From NCBI GenBank assembly GCA_963623365.1, contig CAVFJY010000003.1:27172-91171 (forward strand): DNA of 64,000 nucleotides, written 5' to 3'. This stretch comes from UBA2834 sp963623365. GTDB lineage: Bacteria; Patescibacteriota; Saccharimonadia; Saccharimonadales; Saccharimonadaceae. The notes under the pieces were generated by a model that had not been told where the DNA came from, did not search any database, and was given only the letters and a program-made list of their open reading frames with translations. Below, in pieces: positions 7,958 to 16,313 of the stretch. Numbering within the stretch: position 1 is the stretch's first letter; every line of letters starts with the position of its first letter. The translations under genes were made by a program, and so were the position numbers.

Positions 7958-9732
7958 TCACGCTTAAGCATCACAGTAAAAGCTTCGGACGGAATATCAA
8001 CTTTGCCAAAACGTTTCATGCGCGCTTTACCGCGTTTTTGTTTCTCGACTAGTTTCGCTTTACGGTCGCGATCGCCGGTATGAATCTTAACGGTTACGTC
8101 TTTGCGATAAGCGCCGAGCGTTTCGCGAGCGATGATGCGTGCGCCGATAGCCGCCTGCAGAGCAACTTCAAAATTTTGACGCGGGATTACTTCTTTGAGT
8201 TTTTTTGTAACGGCGCGACCGATACCATCCGCTTCACTGCGATGCGCCATAACACTTAATGCGTCAATCCGTTCGCCCGCCACTAGAAAATCAACCCGCA
8301 CGAGATCTTCGGCCTGGTAACCGCCCAGTTCATAATTAAAGGACGCGTAGCCCGATGTAGCCGATTTAAGCTGATCATAAAAATCGGTGAGCAAGTTCGC
8401 CATCGGCGCCTCAAAATCAATCACGGCCCGCGTATCGATATAAGAAATATTCTTCTGAACACCCCGCTTGCTCACGATTAACTCCAAAATCGCGCCAATG
8501 AAACTTTTAGGCGTAATAATCTCGCCTTTCGCCCACGGCTCGCGAATTTCGGCAATGCGCGTGACATCTGGTAAGTCGGAGGCGGAACGAATATCAAGTT
8601 CTTCGCCGGTCGTTAACAAAACATGATAGTCCGTCGAAGGATTCGTCACAATCAAATCGAGTTTAAATTCGCGCTCGAGGCGCTCGCGGATAATATCCAT
8701 ATGGAGCAAACCAAGAAAACCAATTCGCAGACCAAAACCAAGCACGGGTGAATTTTCGGGCTCATATTGCAGAGCTGAATCGCTCAATGCGAGTTTTTCC
8801 AGCGCTTCTTTGAGGTCTTTGTATTGGTCATTACTAACTGGGAAAAAACCAGCATAAACAAAAGGACGAACATTCTTATAGCCCGGCAAGGCAGACTTGG
8901 CCGGTGTTTTTGTAAGCGTTACAGTATCGCCGACTTTTGCTTCGCGAGTTGCCTTGAGATTCGTGACAATATAGCCAATCTCGCCAGCTTTAAGCTCGCT
9001 ACGGGCAGACATTTTAGGATTAAGCACGCCAAGTTCCAACGCAATATCATTCGAACCCGTTGCCATCATATGAATGTTGGCATTCTTGGGTAAACAGCCA
9101 TCAAACATCCGCACATACAGAATCACGCCGCGATAATCATCGAAATAGGAATCAAAAATAAGCGCGCGGGTCTGCTCACCACTTGGTTGGGCGGGCGCTG
9201 GTACGCGAGCGATAATTGCATCCAAAACTTGATCGACATTTTTACCAGTCTTAGCCGAAACCTTAATAATATCCGTTTCATTGCAACCTAGCAAATTAAC
9301 GATTTCCGCCGTCACGCGCGGCACATCACTGGCAGGTAGATCAATTTTATTGATAACAGGAATAATTTGCAGGTCTTGCTCAAGCGCGAGATAGACATTT
9401 GCGAGCGTTTGCGCTTGAATACCTTGCGTCGCATCGACAACTAAAATCGCCCCCTCGACTGCCTGAAGACTACGCGAAACTTCATAAGAAAAGTCCACAT
9501 GGCCCGGCGTATCAATCAGATTCAAAATATGGTTCTTATACTGCATGCGCACGGGTGTGAGTTTAATTGTAATGCCCTTCTCGCGCTCTAGCTCCATCGA
9601 ATCCAACAGTTGCGATTTCATTTCGCGCTTCTCGACAGTGCCAGTAAGCTCAAGCATGCGGTCGGCTAAGGTCGATTTGCCATGGTCGATATGCGCAATA
9701 ATACAAAAATTACGGATTTTATCTATATCCAT
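7954..9732 (-). CDS. lepA: Elongation factor 4 (LepA)
   Basis: Ribosome-associated GTPase that back-translocates or promotes ribosome assembly. The 592 residues have G1 AHIDHGKST (13-21), DTPGHVDF, NKIDLP, the EF-G-like domains and the unique C-terminal domain (GYQAEDLVRVDFLVAGERIDA). Length is close to the family norm. An extended -10 TGCTAAAAT ends 7 bases before the ATG, with no Shine-Dalgarno, implying a leaderless or near-leaderless transcript. Confidence 0.96.
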   Translation of the reverse strand: MDIDKIRNFCIIAHIDHGKSTLADRMLELTGTVEKREMKSQLLDSMELEREKGITIKLTPVRMQYKNHILNLIDTPGHVDFSYEVSRSLQAVEGAILVVDATQGIQAQTLANVYLALEQDLQIIPVINKIDLPASDVPRVTAEIVNLLGCNETDIIKVSAKTGKNVDQVLDAIIARVPAPAQPSGEQTRALIFDSYFDDYRGVILYVRMFDGCLPKNANIHMMATGSNDIALELGVLNPKMSARSELKAGEIGYIVTNLKATREAKVGDTVTLTKTPAKSALPGYKNVRPFVYAGFFPVSNDQYKDLKEALEKLALSDSALQYEPENSPVLGFGLRIGFLGLLHMDIIRERLEREFKLDLIVTNPSTDYHVLLTTGEELDIRSASDLPDVTRIAEIREPWAKGEIITPKSFIGAILELIVSKRGVQKNISYIDTRAVIDFEAPMANLLTDFYDQLKSATSGYASFNYELGGYQAEDLVRVDFLVAGERIDALSVMAHRSEADGIGRAVTKKLKEVIPRQNFEVALQAAIGARIIARETLGAYRKDVTVKIHTGDRDRKAKLVEKQKRGKARMKRFGKVDIPSEAFTVMLKRD

Positions 9733-9739
9733 AGAGAAT

Positions 9740-9745
9740 ATTTTA
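9740..9745 (-). promoter_or_regulatory. Extended -10 of lepA
   Basis: TGC-TAAAAT ending 7 bases before the lepA ATG; the -35 is weak. Confidence 0.5.
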
Positions 9746-9794
9746 GCATATTGTCAAGCGAAATTACAGATAATCGTACTGCCAATCGGATCGC

Positions 9795-10598
9795 TTATTT
9801 GAGCAACTCAAAAATGATAACTACGGCCGCAAGCGCGACGCGATAATAGCCGAAAGCCTCGAGTGAGCCTTTCTTCTGGAGGAATTTCATCACAAAATTA
9901 ATCGCCAGCAGGCCCGAAATTAGGGCGACAATATTAGCAAAGGTTAACATCTGCCAATTTGCAGCAATATAAGCCCGCGAAGAGCTAGAGAGCAAACTCT
10001 TACACATGACGCCCGCCATCACAACTATGCTCACGGTAAAGGAATAGTCTGCGGCGGACTTATTATTCAGACCAGCAATTCGCCCCGCGACAATCGTTGC
10101 GCCCGAACGAGACGTACCAGGAATGAGCGCAAGGCATTGCGCGCAACCAATGCCAAGCGCACGCTGCCAATTAAGGTGGCGATCATTTTTGACGGCTTTG
10201 AATTTCGGGATTTTTTCGATAAAAATCATCGCAAAACCAACCAGCGCCATCGCACAGGCAATCGTAATCATGCTCGAAAAGAACCAATTAGATTCAATGA
10301 AGTCTGAGAGCAGAATGCCCGCAAACACGACCGGAATACAAGTGATGAGAATATTGCACGTAAATTTAAAATTATGCTTAACGAAAATTTCGATGAGAAT
10401 TTCCCAAATACGTTTGCGATAATAGATAATTAAGGCAAGTAAGGTGCCAAGATTAATGAATTCCAAGAAGAGATGAAAGTCTGCGCTGCGCCCGCCCATA
10501 ATTTCTTGCAGAATCTCCAAATGTCCCGAGCTCGAAACCGGAATAAACTCCGTCAATCCCTGCGTTAAACCGAGCCAAAAAGCCTCATATCCTTGCAT
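9795..10598 (-). CDS. uppP: Undecaprenyl-diphosphatase UppP (BacA)
   Basis: Integral membrane phosphatase that recycles undecaprenyl pyrophosphate for peptidoglycan and glycan export. About eight hydrophobic segments and both signature motifs are visible: LTQGLTEFIPVSSSGHLEI at the N-terminus and PGTSRSGATI mid-protein. The ATG at 10598 overlaps the upstream stop as TAATG and has GGGAAG ahead of it; the GTG at 10610 is the alternative start. It is the last gene of a three-gene operon and functionally goes with the class A PBP at 34272. Confidence 0.93.
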   Translation of the reverse strand: MQGYEAFWLGLTQGLTEFIPVSSSGHLEILQEIMGGRSADFHLFLEFINLGTLLALIIYYRKRIWEILIEIFVKHNFKFTCNILITCIPVVFAGILLSDFIESNWFFSSMITIACAMALVGFAMIFIEKIPKFKAVKNDRHLNWQRALGIGCAQCLALIPGTSRSGATIVAGRIAGLNNKSAADYSFTVSIVVMAGVMCKSLLSSSSRAYIAANWQMLTFANIVALISGLLAINFVMKFLQKKGSLEAFGYYRVALAAVVIIFELLK

Positions 10599-11659
10599 TA
10601 TTCTTCCCACCTTCCTGTATGTTTTTTCCCATCATAGAGCATCGTCGGAATCCCCTTTGCATGCAACTGGTTAACGACGATATCATTATTTTTCGCAATT
10701 AGCGCATCATACTCTTCCGAATGTGCATAGCTTGCGACCGCTTCAATTTGCGAATCTAAAAAGCCAAATTCCAAAAGCCAATCTTTCAGAGTCTGCTCCG
10801 CTTCGTCGGCGGAATAATAATCATTGAAGAGATCTTGATAGGAACGATGCTGGTCGTCTTTCTCGGTATAGATACGCTTAATTATTTCAAAAGCAACTTG
10901 CTGACCGTCCGCATGTTCATCATATTTTTCGGCGCCAAACATATAGCCAGCAATCAATTTAGAATTCGTATATTTAAACTTTCCTTCGGCATCCTGAATC
11001 GGAAATGGCACAAGCAAGACTTTTCCATCAGTATTGAAATAACCGGCGTTCAACTGATTGCGAAAAGACTGCAAGCAAACTACGCAGCCGGGGTCGAAAA
11101 TATCGACCGCTTTAATGTCGCCGCTGCCGCCAATTGCGATGCCACTAAAATCAAAATCGTCAGCATTGAAACTGCGAAATTTGTCAGGGATAGCGCTAAA
11201 AATCTCGCCCCAATCAGAGAACCAGTAGCCAACCGACTCGAGCAAATTTTGCGGGCCACTATTACCATCAATACTACAAATTTCGGCGCCAAGCGAGCAA
11301 GCCTCGGGACGCTGAACATTACAAGTACCGAGCGACCACAATGCCAGCCCGGCCTTAGCGCCTTCGACTAAGGACCAGATAGTTATAACAACTAATAAAA
11401 TCGACAAAACCTCAATCGCAGCCGAGAGCGGTTTTACGAGCTTCGGTTTTTTAATTAATACCCGACTGAGTAGCGAATTTTTTACCTCTTCGCCAAAGCC
11501 CGTCTCGCATTTTTGCAGAGTCACCCGCTTACCGACACAACCCCACGATTTTTTAAGGATTTTAAGATAGCGTTTGCCGACTTTGGGCTTGAAGATAGAG
11601 ATAAAAGCTACAAAAATGCCGACAATGATTAAAATTATGAATGCTGCAATACAAACCAT
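10598..11659 (-). CDS. Membrane-anchored thioredoxin-fold (DsbA-like) protein
   Basis: 353 residues with two hydrophobic segments (1-21 and about 79-98) and a C-terminal thioredoxin-fold domain containing the redox pair CVVC (192-195) and the cis-proline loop GIPT near the end. A cysteine-bearing segment before it (TCN...EAC...EIC, about 113-128) may be an extra disulfide region. It probably catalyses disulfide formation or reduction outside the membrane. It overlaps the upstream gene as TAATG and the downstream uppP the same way, so all three are coupled. The precise partner is unknown. Confidence 0.75.
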   Translation of the reverse strand: MVCIAAFIILIIVGIFVAFISIFKPKVGKRYLKILKKSWGCVGKRVTLQKCETGFGEEVKNSLLSRVLIKKPKLVKPLSAAIEVLSILLVVITIWSLVEGAKAGLALWSLGTCNVQRPEACSLGAEICSIDGNSGPQNLLESVGYWFSDWGEIFSAIPDKFRSFNADDFDFSGIAIGGSGDIKAVDIFDPGCVVCLQSFRNQLNAGYFNTDGKVLLVPFPIQDAEGKFKYTNSKLIAGYMFGAEKYDEHADGQQVAFEIIKRIYTEKDDQHRSYQDLFNDYYSADEAEQTLKDWLLEFGFLDSQIEAVASYAHSEEYDALIAKNNDIVVNQLHAKGIPTMLYDGKKHTGRWEE

Positions 11660-12822
11660 TATTTCGTCATCCTCTCGAGCGCATCAATGGTCTTGTCGAT
11701 GTCAGCGGGACGGATATGATAGCCCAACGAGAAGCGAATCAAAGGCGGATAATGCATGACATGGTCGAGATAATAGTGCACGCAGAAATAGCCCGTGCGG
11801 GCCATGATACCGCGACTTGAGAGTGCGCCGCCCGCCAGATGCGAATCGACGCCGTCGATATAAAACGACATGGTCGGATTAGCTTTAGTATTGACGAGGT
11901 GAATCTTGGGATTACTCGCCAAGTACTCAAACAAGCGCGTATAGCAATTTGCGAAATTTTGTTTATCCTGCTTGGAAATTTTATTTAGCCAACGCAGAGC
12001 TTGGCCAAAAGCAATAATCTCGCCCCACGCCTGCAGACCAGATTCGAATTTAGTATAAGCATGATTCTCCGATTCGGCGGAGAGTTGATAAGAATCAGCT
12101 AATACATCGTCAACCATGCCGCCGCCAATGAAACTAGTATCAATTTTCGCGAACAAATCGCGTCGCACAATCATTATACCCAACGAAGGACCATACATCT
12201 TATGCGCCGAGCTACAAATTGCATCCGCTTCGGTTTTATAGAGAATTTCGGGGCTATGCGCGAGCGCTTGTGCGGCATCGATAATAATAGCCCCACCTTG
12301 TTGATGAACTTTTTTAACTAGATCCTTTAGATTTGACAACTTACGGCCATCAATATTTGAAGCACAGTTAACAACGACTAGGGCTTTTTCGAAATCATAG
12401 TTAGCTAGGTCAATTGAGCCGTCCGCCGCACGGGTGATAATTTCGCGAGACACGTCATTTTTGCGCGCAAAAGACATAGTGGCAAGAAAAGGTGAATTAT
12501 GCTCAATATCCGAAGTCATCACTTTTTTAAAAAGGCCTGGCTTGAACTGACTAAGTAATAAATTAATACCGTAAGTCGTGTTAAGCGTAAAGGATATTGA
12601 ATAATCCCGTACTTTGAGCTTGAGATATTTAAGCATCTGCACACGCGTCTCTTCAACCAACTCGTCCGTCTCGCGTCCCCAAGCATATTTCACACGTTCA
12701 CCGCAAGAATTATGTTCGGTATAATAACGATTCAAAGCATCAATTACTGGGCGCGGCCGCAAAGATTGGCAGGCAGCATCGAGATAAACATCCCCGTCGC
12801 GCAAATAGTCAAAATCCTCCAT
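11659..12822 (-). CDS. Class V aminotransferase, cysteine desulfurase-like
   Basis: PLP enzyme of fold type I, 387 residues. Visible are the HN pair after the phosphate loop (His108), DAAQ (182-185), the Schiff-base lysine in SSAHKMYG (Lys208) and, near the C-terminus, RTGYFCVHYY with a cysteine (347) where SufS-type desulfurases carry their persulfide cysteine. This suggests cysteine desulfurase or selenocysteine lyase activity, supplying sulfur for Fe-S clusters or tRNA thiolation, but no suf or isc partner is nearby. A TGTTATAAT extended -10 lies 9 bases before the ATG. Confidence 0.75.
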   Translation of the reverse strand: MEDFDYLRDGDVYLDAACQSLRPRPVIDALNRYYTEHNSCGERVKYAWGRETDELVEETRVQMLKYLKLKVRDYSISFTLNTTYGINLLLSQFKPGLFKKVMTSDIEHNSPFLATMSFARKNDVSREIITRAADGSIDLANYDFEKALVVVNCASNIDGRKLSNLKDLVKKVHQQGGAIIIDAAQALAHSPEILYKTEADAICSSAHKMYGPSLGIMIVRRDLFAKIDTSFIGGGMVDDVLADSYQLSAESENHAYTKFESGLQAWGEIIAFGQALRWLNKISKQDKQNFANCYTRLFEYLASNPKIHLVNTKANPTMSFYIDGVDSHLAGGALSSRGIMARTGYFCVHYYLDHVMHYPPLIRFSLGYHIRPADIDKTIDALERMTK

Positions 12823-12873
12823 ATCGCCTTCATTATAACACTTATGTTCGCTGCTCGGCGAGAGCTTAGTTTA

Positions 12874-12902
12874 TTGACTTTTTATGTCGTTTGTGCTATA
12901 AT
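12874..12902 (+). promoter_or_regulatory. Strong promoter of the BI-1 gene
   Basis: TTGACT (12874-12879), 17-base spacer, TATAAT (12897-12902) with TGC directly before it. The leader is about 64 bases and ends in AAGGAGG. Confidence 0.85.
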
Positions 12903-12972
12903 ATGAATATTCGGGTGAATCACGCGAATTTTTTGCCAATTCATGCAAATGTTCTTTAAGGAGGCTGATAAG

Positions 12973-13704
12973 ATGAGGACAAAAGGATCTCGTAGTTACT
13001 ACGGAGGCGATCGTCGCGAAGGATATAATTTCCGCGACTACCGCACGGACAATCGCCGCGCTCGCGACTATGGCGATTCCGACCACGAACTAGCAAACTA
13101 CAACTTAGCGATTGGACTAATTCTGCTATACGGCTTTGGCGTCAACTACTTGATGATTAGGTTTGCGACGCCCTACTTTCTCGACATGAATCCGATTTTG
13201 CTGATAGTCGCCTACTTCGTGTTGGCGTTAATCGGCATATGCATGAGTAGATTCAGCGATAGTCCTTTGCTGAGCTTTATTGGCTACACGCTAGTGGTGA
13301 TACCGCTCGGCATGGTGCTATGCGTCTGCCTTGCGGGTTATGGCGCGACCGTTATTGCGAATACCGCAATCGTGACAGTGCTAGTTACATTTGTTATGAC
13401 GCTCTGCGGCACTTTATTTCCGCGCATTTTCCTGTCGATGGAGCGCGCACTAGGTATTGCCCTACTCGTCGTGATTATCGTAGAGCTGATTTGCGGCTTA
13501 TTGCTCAAGTTTTACTTGCCGACAATCTGGGACGCACTGGTGGCGCTAATCTTCTGTGGCTACATTGGCTACGATTGGGCGAATGCCCAGTTGCGCCCGC
13601 ATACGCTCGACAATGCAATTGACGCCTGTGTCGGTCTATACCTCGATATCGTTAATCTATTCTTGCGCATTTTATCAATCGTAGGAGACGGACGACGCGA
13701 TTAG
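12973..13704 (+). CDS. Bax inhibitor-1 / YccA family membrane protein
   Basis: 243 residues with about seven membrane segments after an Arg/Tyr-rich cytoplasmic tail of about 35 residues (SRSYYGGDRREGYNFRDYR). The C-terminal half matches BI-1/LFG proteins: a YIGYDW segment followed by an LYLDIVNLFLRIL motif. The family forms Ca2+-leak channels or interacts with membrane proteases such as FtsH. The ATG at 12973 follows AAGGAGG; an upstream in-frame ATG at 12943 has no ribosome site. It is monocistronic, with its own strong promoter and terminator. Confidence 0.82.
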   Translation: MRTKGSRSYYGGDRREGYNFRDYRTDNRRARDYGDSDHELANYNLAIGLILLYGFGVNYLMIRFATPYFLDMNPILLIVAYFVLALIGICMSRFSDSPLLSFIGYTLVVIPLGMVLCVCLAGYGATVIANTAIVTVLVTFVMTLCGTLFPRIFLSMERALGIALLVVIIVELICGLLLKFYLPTIWDALVALIFCGYIGYDWANAQLRPHTLDNAIDACVGLYLDIVNLFLRILSIVGDGRRD

Positions 13705-13710
13705 GCCCTA

Positions 13711-13737
13711 AATCCCGCCAATTCGGCGGGATTTTTC
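13711..13737 (+). terminator. Intrinsic terminator after the BI-1 gene
   Basis: ATCCCGCC/GGCGGGAT stem, AATTC loop, then a T-run. Confidence 0.88.
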
Positions 13738-13761
13738 TTGCTAAAAATCGCAAGCACAATA

Positions 13762-13767
13762 TATAAT
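13762..13767 (+). promoter_or_regulatory. -10 of leaderless SipW-type gene
   Basis: TATAAT ending 6 bases before GTG 13774; a weak TTGCTA -35 lies 18 bases upstream, inside the previous terminator's T-run. Confidence 0.55.
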
Positions 13768-13773
13768 AAAATC

Positions 13774-14289
13774 GTGGATAAAAAGCGGATTGTGCGGAGG
13801 TGTTGGGGGATTATTTCCACTATCTTGGTGGCATTAGTAGTTGTGCTGGCCGCTTTTCTTGTAATTATGCGTTTTATGGGCTACTCGCTTTATACTGTCA
13901 TGTCGGGTTCAATGGAACCAGCTTATCATGTCGGAGCTTTAATTTATGTAAAAAATGTCGATACTAATACCCTGCAAAAAGGCGACGTGATTACTTTTGT
14001 GGCGGACGAGAACAATACAGTCGTGACACACCGAATCGATGAAGTAGTCAAGGAGGATGACGGTACATTAAAGTTCCAAACCAAAGGTGACGCAAATGAA
14101 GTGGCGGACGCAAAATTAGTGCATTACAAAAACGTGCTCGGCACGCCAACAACACAAGTGCCTCTGCTGGGCTATCTTGCCTATTATATTCAACGACCAC
14201 CTGGTATATATATCGCCCTTGCGGTGGGCGTGCTACTACTCGCAATGATAATTGCACCAGCTATGAACAAAGGAAAGGAGCATAAATGA
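13774..14289 (+). CDS. sipW: SipW/SEC11-type signal peptidase I
   Basis: Membrane serine protease that removes signal peptides. It is the archaeal/ER-like S26B type: catalytic Ser46 in MSGSMEP and a His (His86 in VTHRI) in place of the bacterial lysine, followed by TKGDAN. There is one N-terminal and one C-terminal membrane segment. The GTG at 13774 is preferred because a TATAAT lies exactly 6 bases upstream; a TTG at 13738 would start inside the terminator. It overlaps the next gene as ATGA. In Bacillus such enzymes process TasA and TapA, and TasA-like substrates follow here. Confidence 0.88.
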   Translation: MDKKRIVRRCWGIISTILVALVVVLAAFLVIMRFMGYSLYTVMSGSMEPAYHVGALIYVKNVDTNTLQKGDVITFVADENNTVVTHRIDEVVKEDDGTLKFQTKGDANEVADAKLVHYKNVLGTPTTQVPLLGYLAYYIQRPPGIYIALAVGVLLLAMIIAPAMNKGKEHK

Positions 14290-14948
14290 AACATAAAATT
14301 TTAGCGATAGCGCTGGCGGTTATCGCCATGGCGACGACGTCTTCGACGCTAAGCTTATCATATTTCACGGACAGCTCGACTGTAATAAATAAGTTCACGA
14401 TTGGCAGCACGGACGTCCAACTATTTCGCTATTATACGGACTTAATTGGTAGCCGCTATTCCGCAGAGAATGCCGCATGGGTAGATGGGCTGTACGAAAA
14501 TTGGCTCGCAGACGCCTCGCAGGTGATGCAAGGCGGTAAGGATATTGCTTTTCGGCCATATATTACAAATCTCGGCAATATTGATGTTTACGTGCGACTT
14601 AAGCTCTACATACCATATTCGCTACTACACGATGGCTATATAAATATCGTTGAGAGCGATGCGGTAGCTGACGGCGATTATACCCTAAGCAGCACCGTGA
14701 GAACGATCGACGGCATGGACTATACGATTTACACTTATACATTACAGACGCCGCTTACGGCGGGGGCGTTTACGACTACGCCACCAATTACAGCGCTAGG
14801 TCTCACACAAAAGGCTGTTAGCAAGAGAGTCGACCTGAGCGGTTTTGTTGATGAGAATGGCAAATTGGCCGTAAAAACAGAGGCGGAATCGGTACAAGCC
14901 TATGGCTTCGATTCGGCCGCAACGGCATTTAACTTTGCGGGTATGTAA
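14286..14948 (+). CDS. TasA/camelysin-like exported protein, 220 aa
   Basis: Candidate fibre or matrix subunit. The N-terminus is a SipW-type signal peptide (LAIALAVIAMATTSSTLSLSYFTD), where the hydrophobic core runs into the S/AYFTD motif that is the hallmark of TasA/CotN substrates, then NKFTIGSTDVQL. The body contains the PYITNLGNIDVYVRLK strand typical of that beta-sandwich. AAAGGAGC precedes the ATG. Secretion by Sec and cleavage by the adjacent peptidase is inference from motif and operon. Confidence 0.78.
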   Translation: MKHKILAIALAVIAMATTSSTLSLSYFTDSSTVINKFTIGSTDVQLFRYYTDLIGSRYSAENAAWVDGLYENWLADASQVMQGGKDIAFRPYITNLGNIDVYVRLKLYIPYSLLHDGYINIVESDAVADGDYTLSSTVRTIDGMDYTIYTYTLQTPLTAGAFTTTPPITALGLTQKAVSKRVDLSGFVDENGKLAVKTEAESVQAYGFDSAATAFNFAGM

Positions 14949-14950
14949 AG

Positions 14951-15532
14951 ATGGCCCGACGGCGAATAAGCTTAATAATTTCGCTGTTGGTAATTTTGTT
15001 AGCGCTAGCCGCGGGCGGAACTTCAGCATATTTTACTTTTTCAAGGCGAGCGCACAATATCATTACGACGAGTGGCGTCGCGATTGAGTTAATTGAAGAC
15101 ACAGATAAAATCGGCACAGATAGCCGCGCGATTCCGTTTACGAATATCGAGGACGCATTGCCAGGGGACGTGATTAGTAAGATTCCGAAAATAAAGAATG
15201 TTGACGACGGCGCAGTTTATGTGCGCATTCGCACGCAAGCAAGCGCGAAATTAGCCAATGGCGAACAGCATGCGGTTGATTTAGGGTCGTTTGAGTTCGA
15301 TATTAATACTACGGCATGGACACCAAAAGGCGATTATTATTACTATAATCAAACATTGAGCGCCGGCGAGACGACGGAGCCATTATTTACGACCGTCACA
15401 CTTTCGCGCAAGATAGATGATGTTTTTCAGAATGCAACTTTTGCGTTAAAAATTAAAGCCAGCGCCGTGCAGGCCGCCAATAATGGTACAGATGTTTTTA
15501 CTGCACAAGGTTGGCCAGAGGAGCAGGAATGA
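14951..15532 (+). CDS. TasA-like exported protein, 193 aa
   Basis: Second SipW-type substrate. The signal segment LVILLALAAGGTSAYFTFS is followed by an IELIED strand, an ALPGDVISKIPKIKN motif and a DGAVYVRIR strand, as in TasA-family folds. It starts two bases after the previous stop and overlaps the next start. Paralogous to its neighbours: the ALPGD...KN motif recurs in the third protein of the set (15529-16266). Confidence 0.75.
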   Translation: MARRRISLIISLLVILLALAAGGTSAYFTFSRRAHNIITTSGVAIELIEDTDKIGTDSRAIPFTNIEDALPGDVISKIPKIKNVDDGAVYVRIRTQASAKLANGEQHAVDLGSFEFDINTTAWTPKGDYYYYNQTLSAGETTEPLFTTVTLSRKIDDVFQNATFALKIKASAVQAANNGTDVFTAQGWPEEQE

Positions 15533-16266
15533 AACTTATTAAGACAGCCCTCGCAATGGCAATCTGCTCGAGTTTAATGATTATGCCACCAGTACAAGCG
15601 CTACGCGCGGGAATTTATTTCGAAGGTGACGCCGAGAACTTTACCTTCTATCCTGGGTCAGAATGGTCGGAGACGGATTTGTTTAGTGAGCTAAAAAATG
15701 CCCTGCCAGGTGATACTTTAGATGAAGAATTCAAGATACGCAACGCCGCGCCAGAATATGATTATATTAAACTTTATCTGCGCGCCGATGCGCATGATGA
15801 TGACGAAAATCCGCTCAGCGAAACAGTCGCAGCGTCCGAGACGACCGCAAGCATGCAAGATTTTCTAACACAACTCAGGCTTAGGGTGTGGAATAAAGAT
15901 GAACTGATTTATGACGCTGCTCCCAGTGAGCCAGCGGGTCTTGCGAACAATGTTTATCTTGGTAGTTACCATAATGGCGATGCGACGACGATTAAGATTG
16001 AGCTGTCCGTGCCAAAATCGCTCGGTAATGAATATATGCACCGAGTCGGCGAGGTAGACTGGGTATTTATGGCTGAGGCTTACCAAGATGACGAGATTGT
16101 CGAACCAACGCCGTCGGACGACTCGGAAAAAAATGACAATATCGAATCAACACCGAATAATTCCAAAACAGTTGATGAGATTCTATATTACGTAGCTATA
16201 TTGATATTATCTTTGTCATGTTTGGTGGTTGCCATTATACTAATCCGCCGCTGGCTTAAAAAGTAG
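15529..16266 (+). CDS. Exported TasA-like protein with C-terminal membrane anchor
   Basis: 245 residues. An ordinary signal peptide (ALAMAICSSLMIMPPVQA) precedes a beta domain with an ALPGDTLDEEFKIRN motif shared with the previous protein, then an acidic low-complexity stalk (about 190-215, DDSEKNDNIESTPNN) and a C-terminal membrane helix ending RRWLKK. There is no LPXTG, so it is probably a membrane-anchored base or accessory subunit rather than a sortase substrate. The ATG at 15529 follows GAGGAGCAGGA; an earlier ATG at 15511 lacks a site. Confidence 0.72.
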   Translation: MKLIKTALAMAICSSLMIMPPVQALRAGIYFEGDAENFTFYPGSEWSETDLFSELKNALPGDTLDEEFKIRNAAPEYDYIKLYLRADAHDDDENPLSETVAASETTASMQDFLTQLRLRVWNKDELIYDAAPSEPAGLANNVYLGSYHNGDATTIKIELSVPKSLGNEYMHRVGEVDWVFMAEAYQDDEIVEPTPSDDSEKNDNIESTPNNSKTVDEILYYVAILILSLSCLVVAIILIRRWLKK

Positions 16267-16275
16267 CTCCCCATG

Positions 16276-16302
16276 AAAAAGCGCCCATCTTCCGATGGAC
16301 GC
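16276..16302 (-). terminator. Terminator of the lipoprotein gene
   Basis: Minus-strand GCGTCCATC/GATGGGCGC stem with GGAA tetraloop and a following T-run. It may also slow the convergent SipW operon. Confidence 0.7.
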
Positions 16303-16313
16303 CTCTAACTCTC

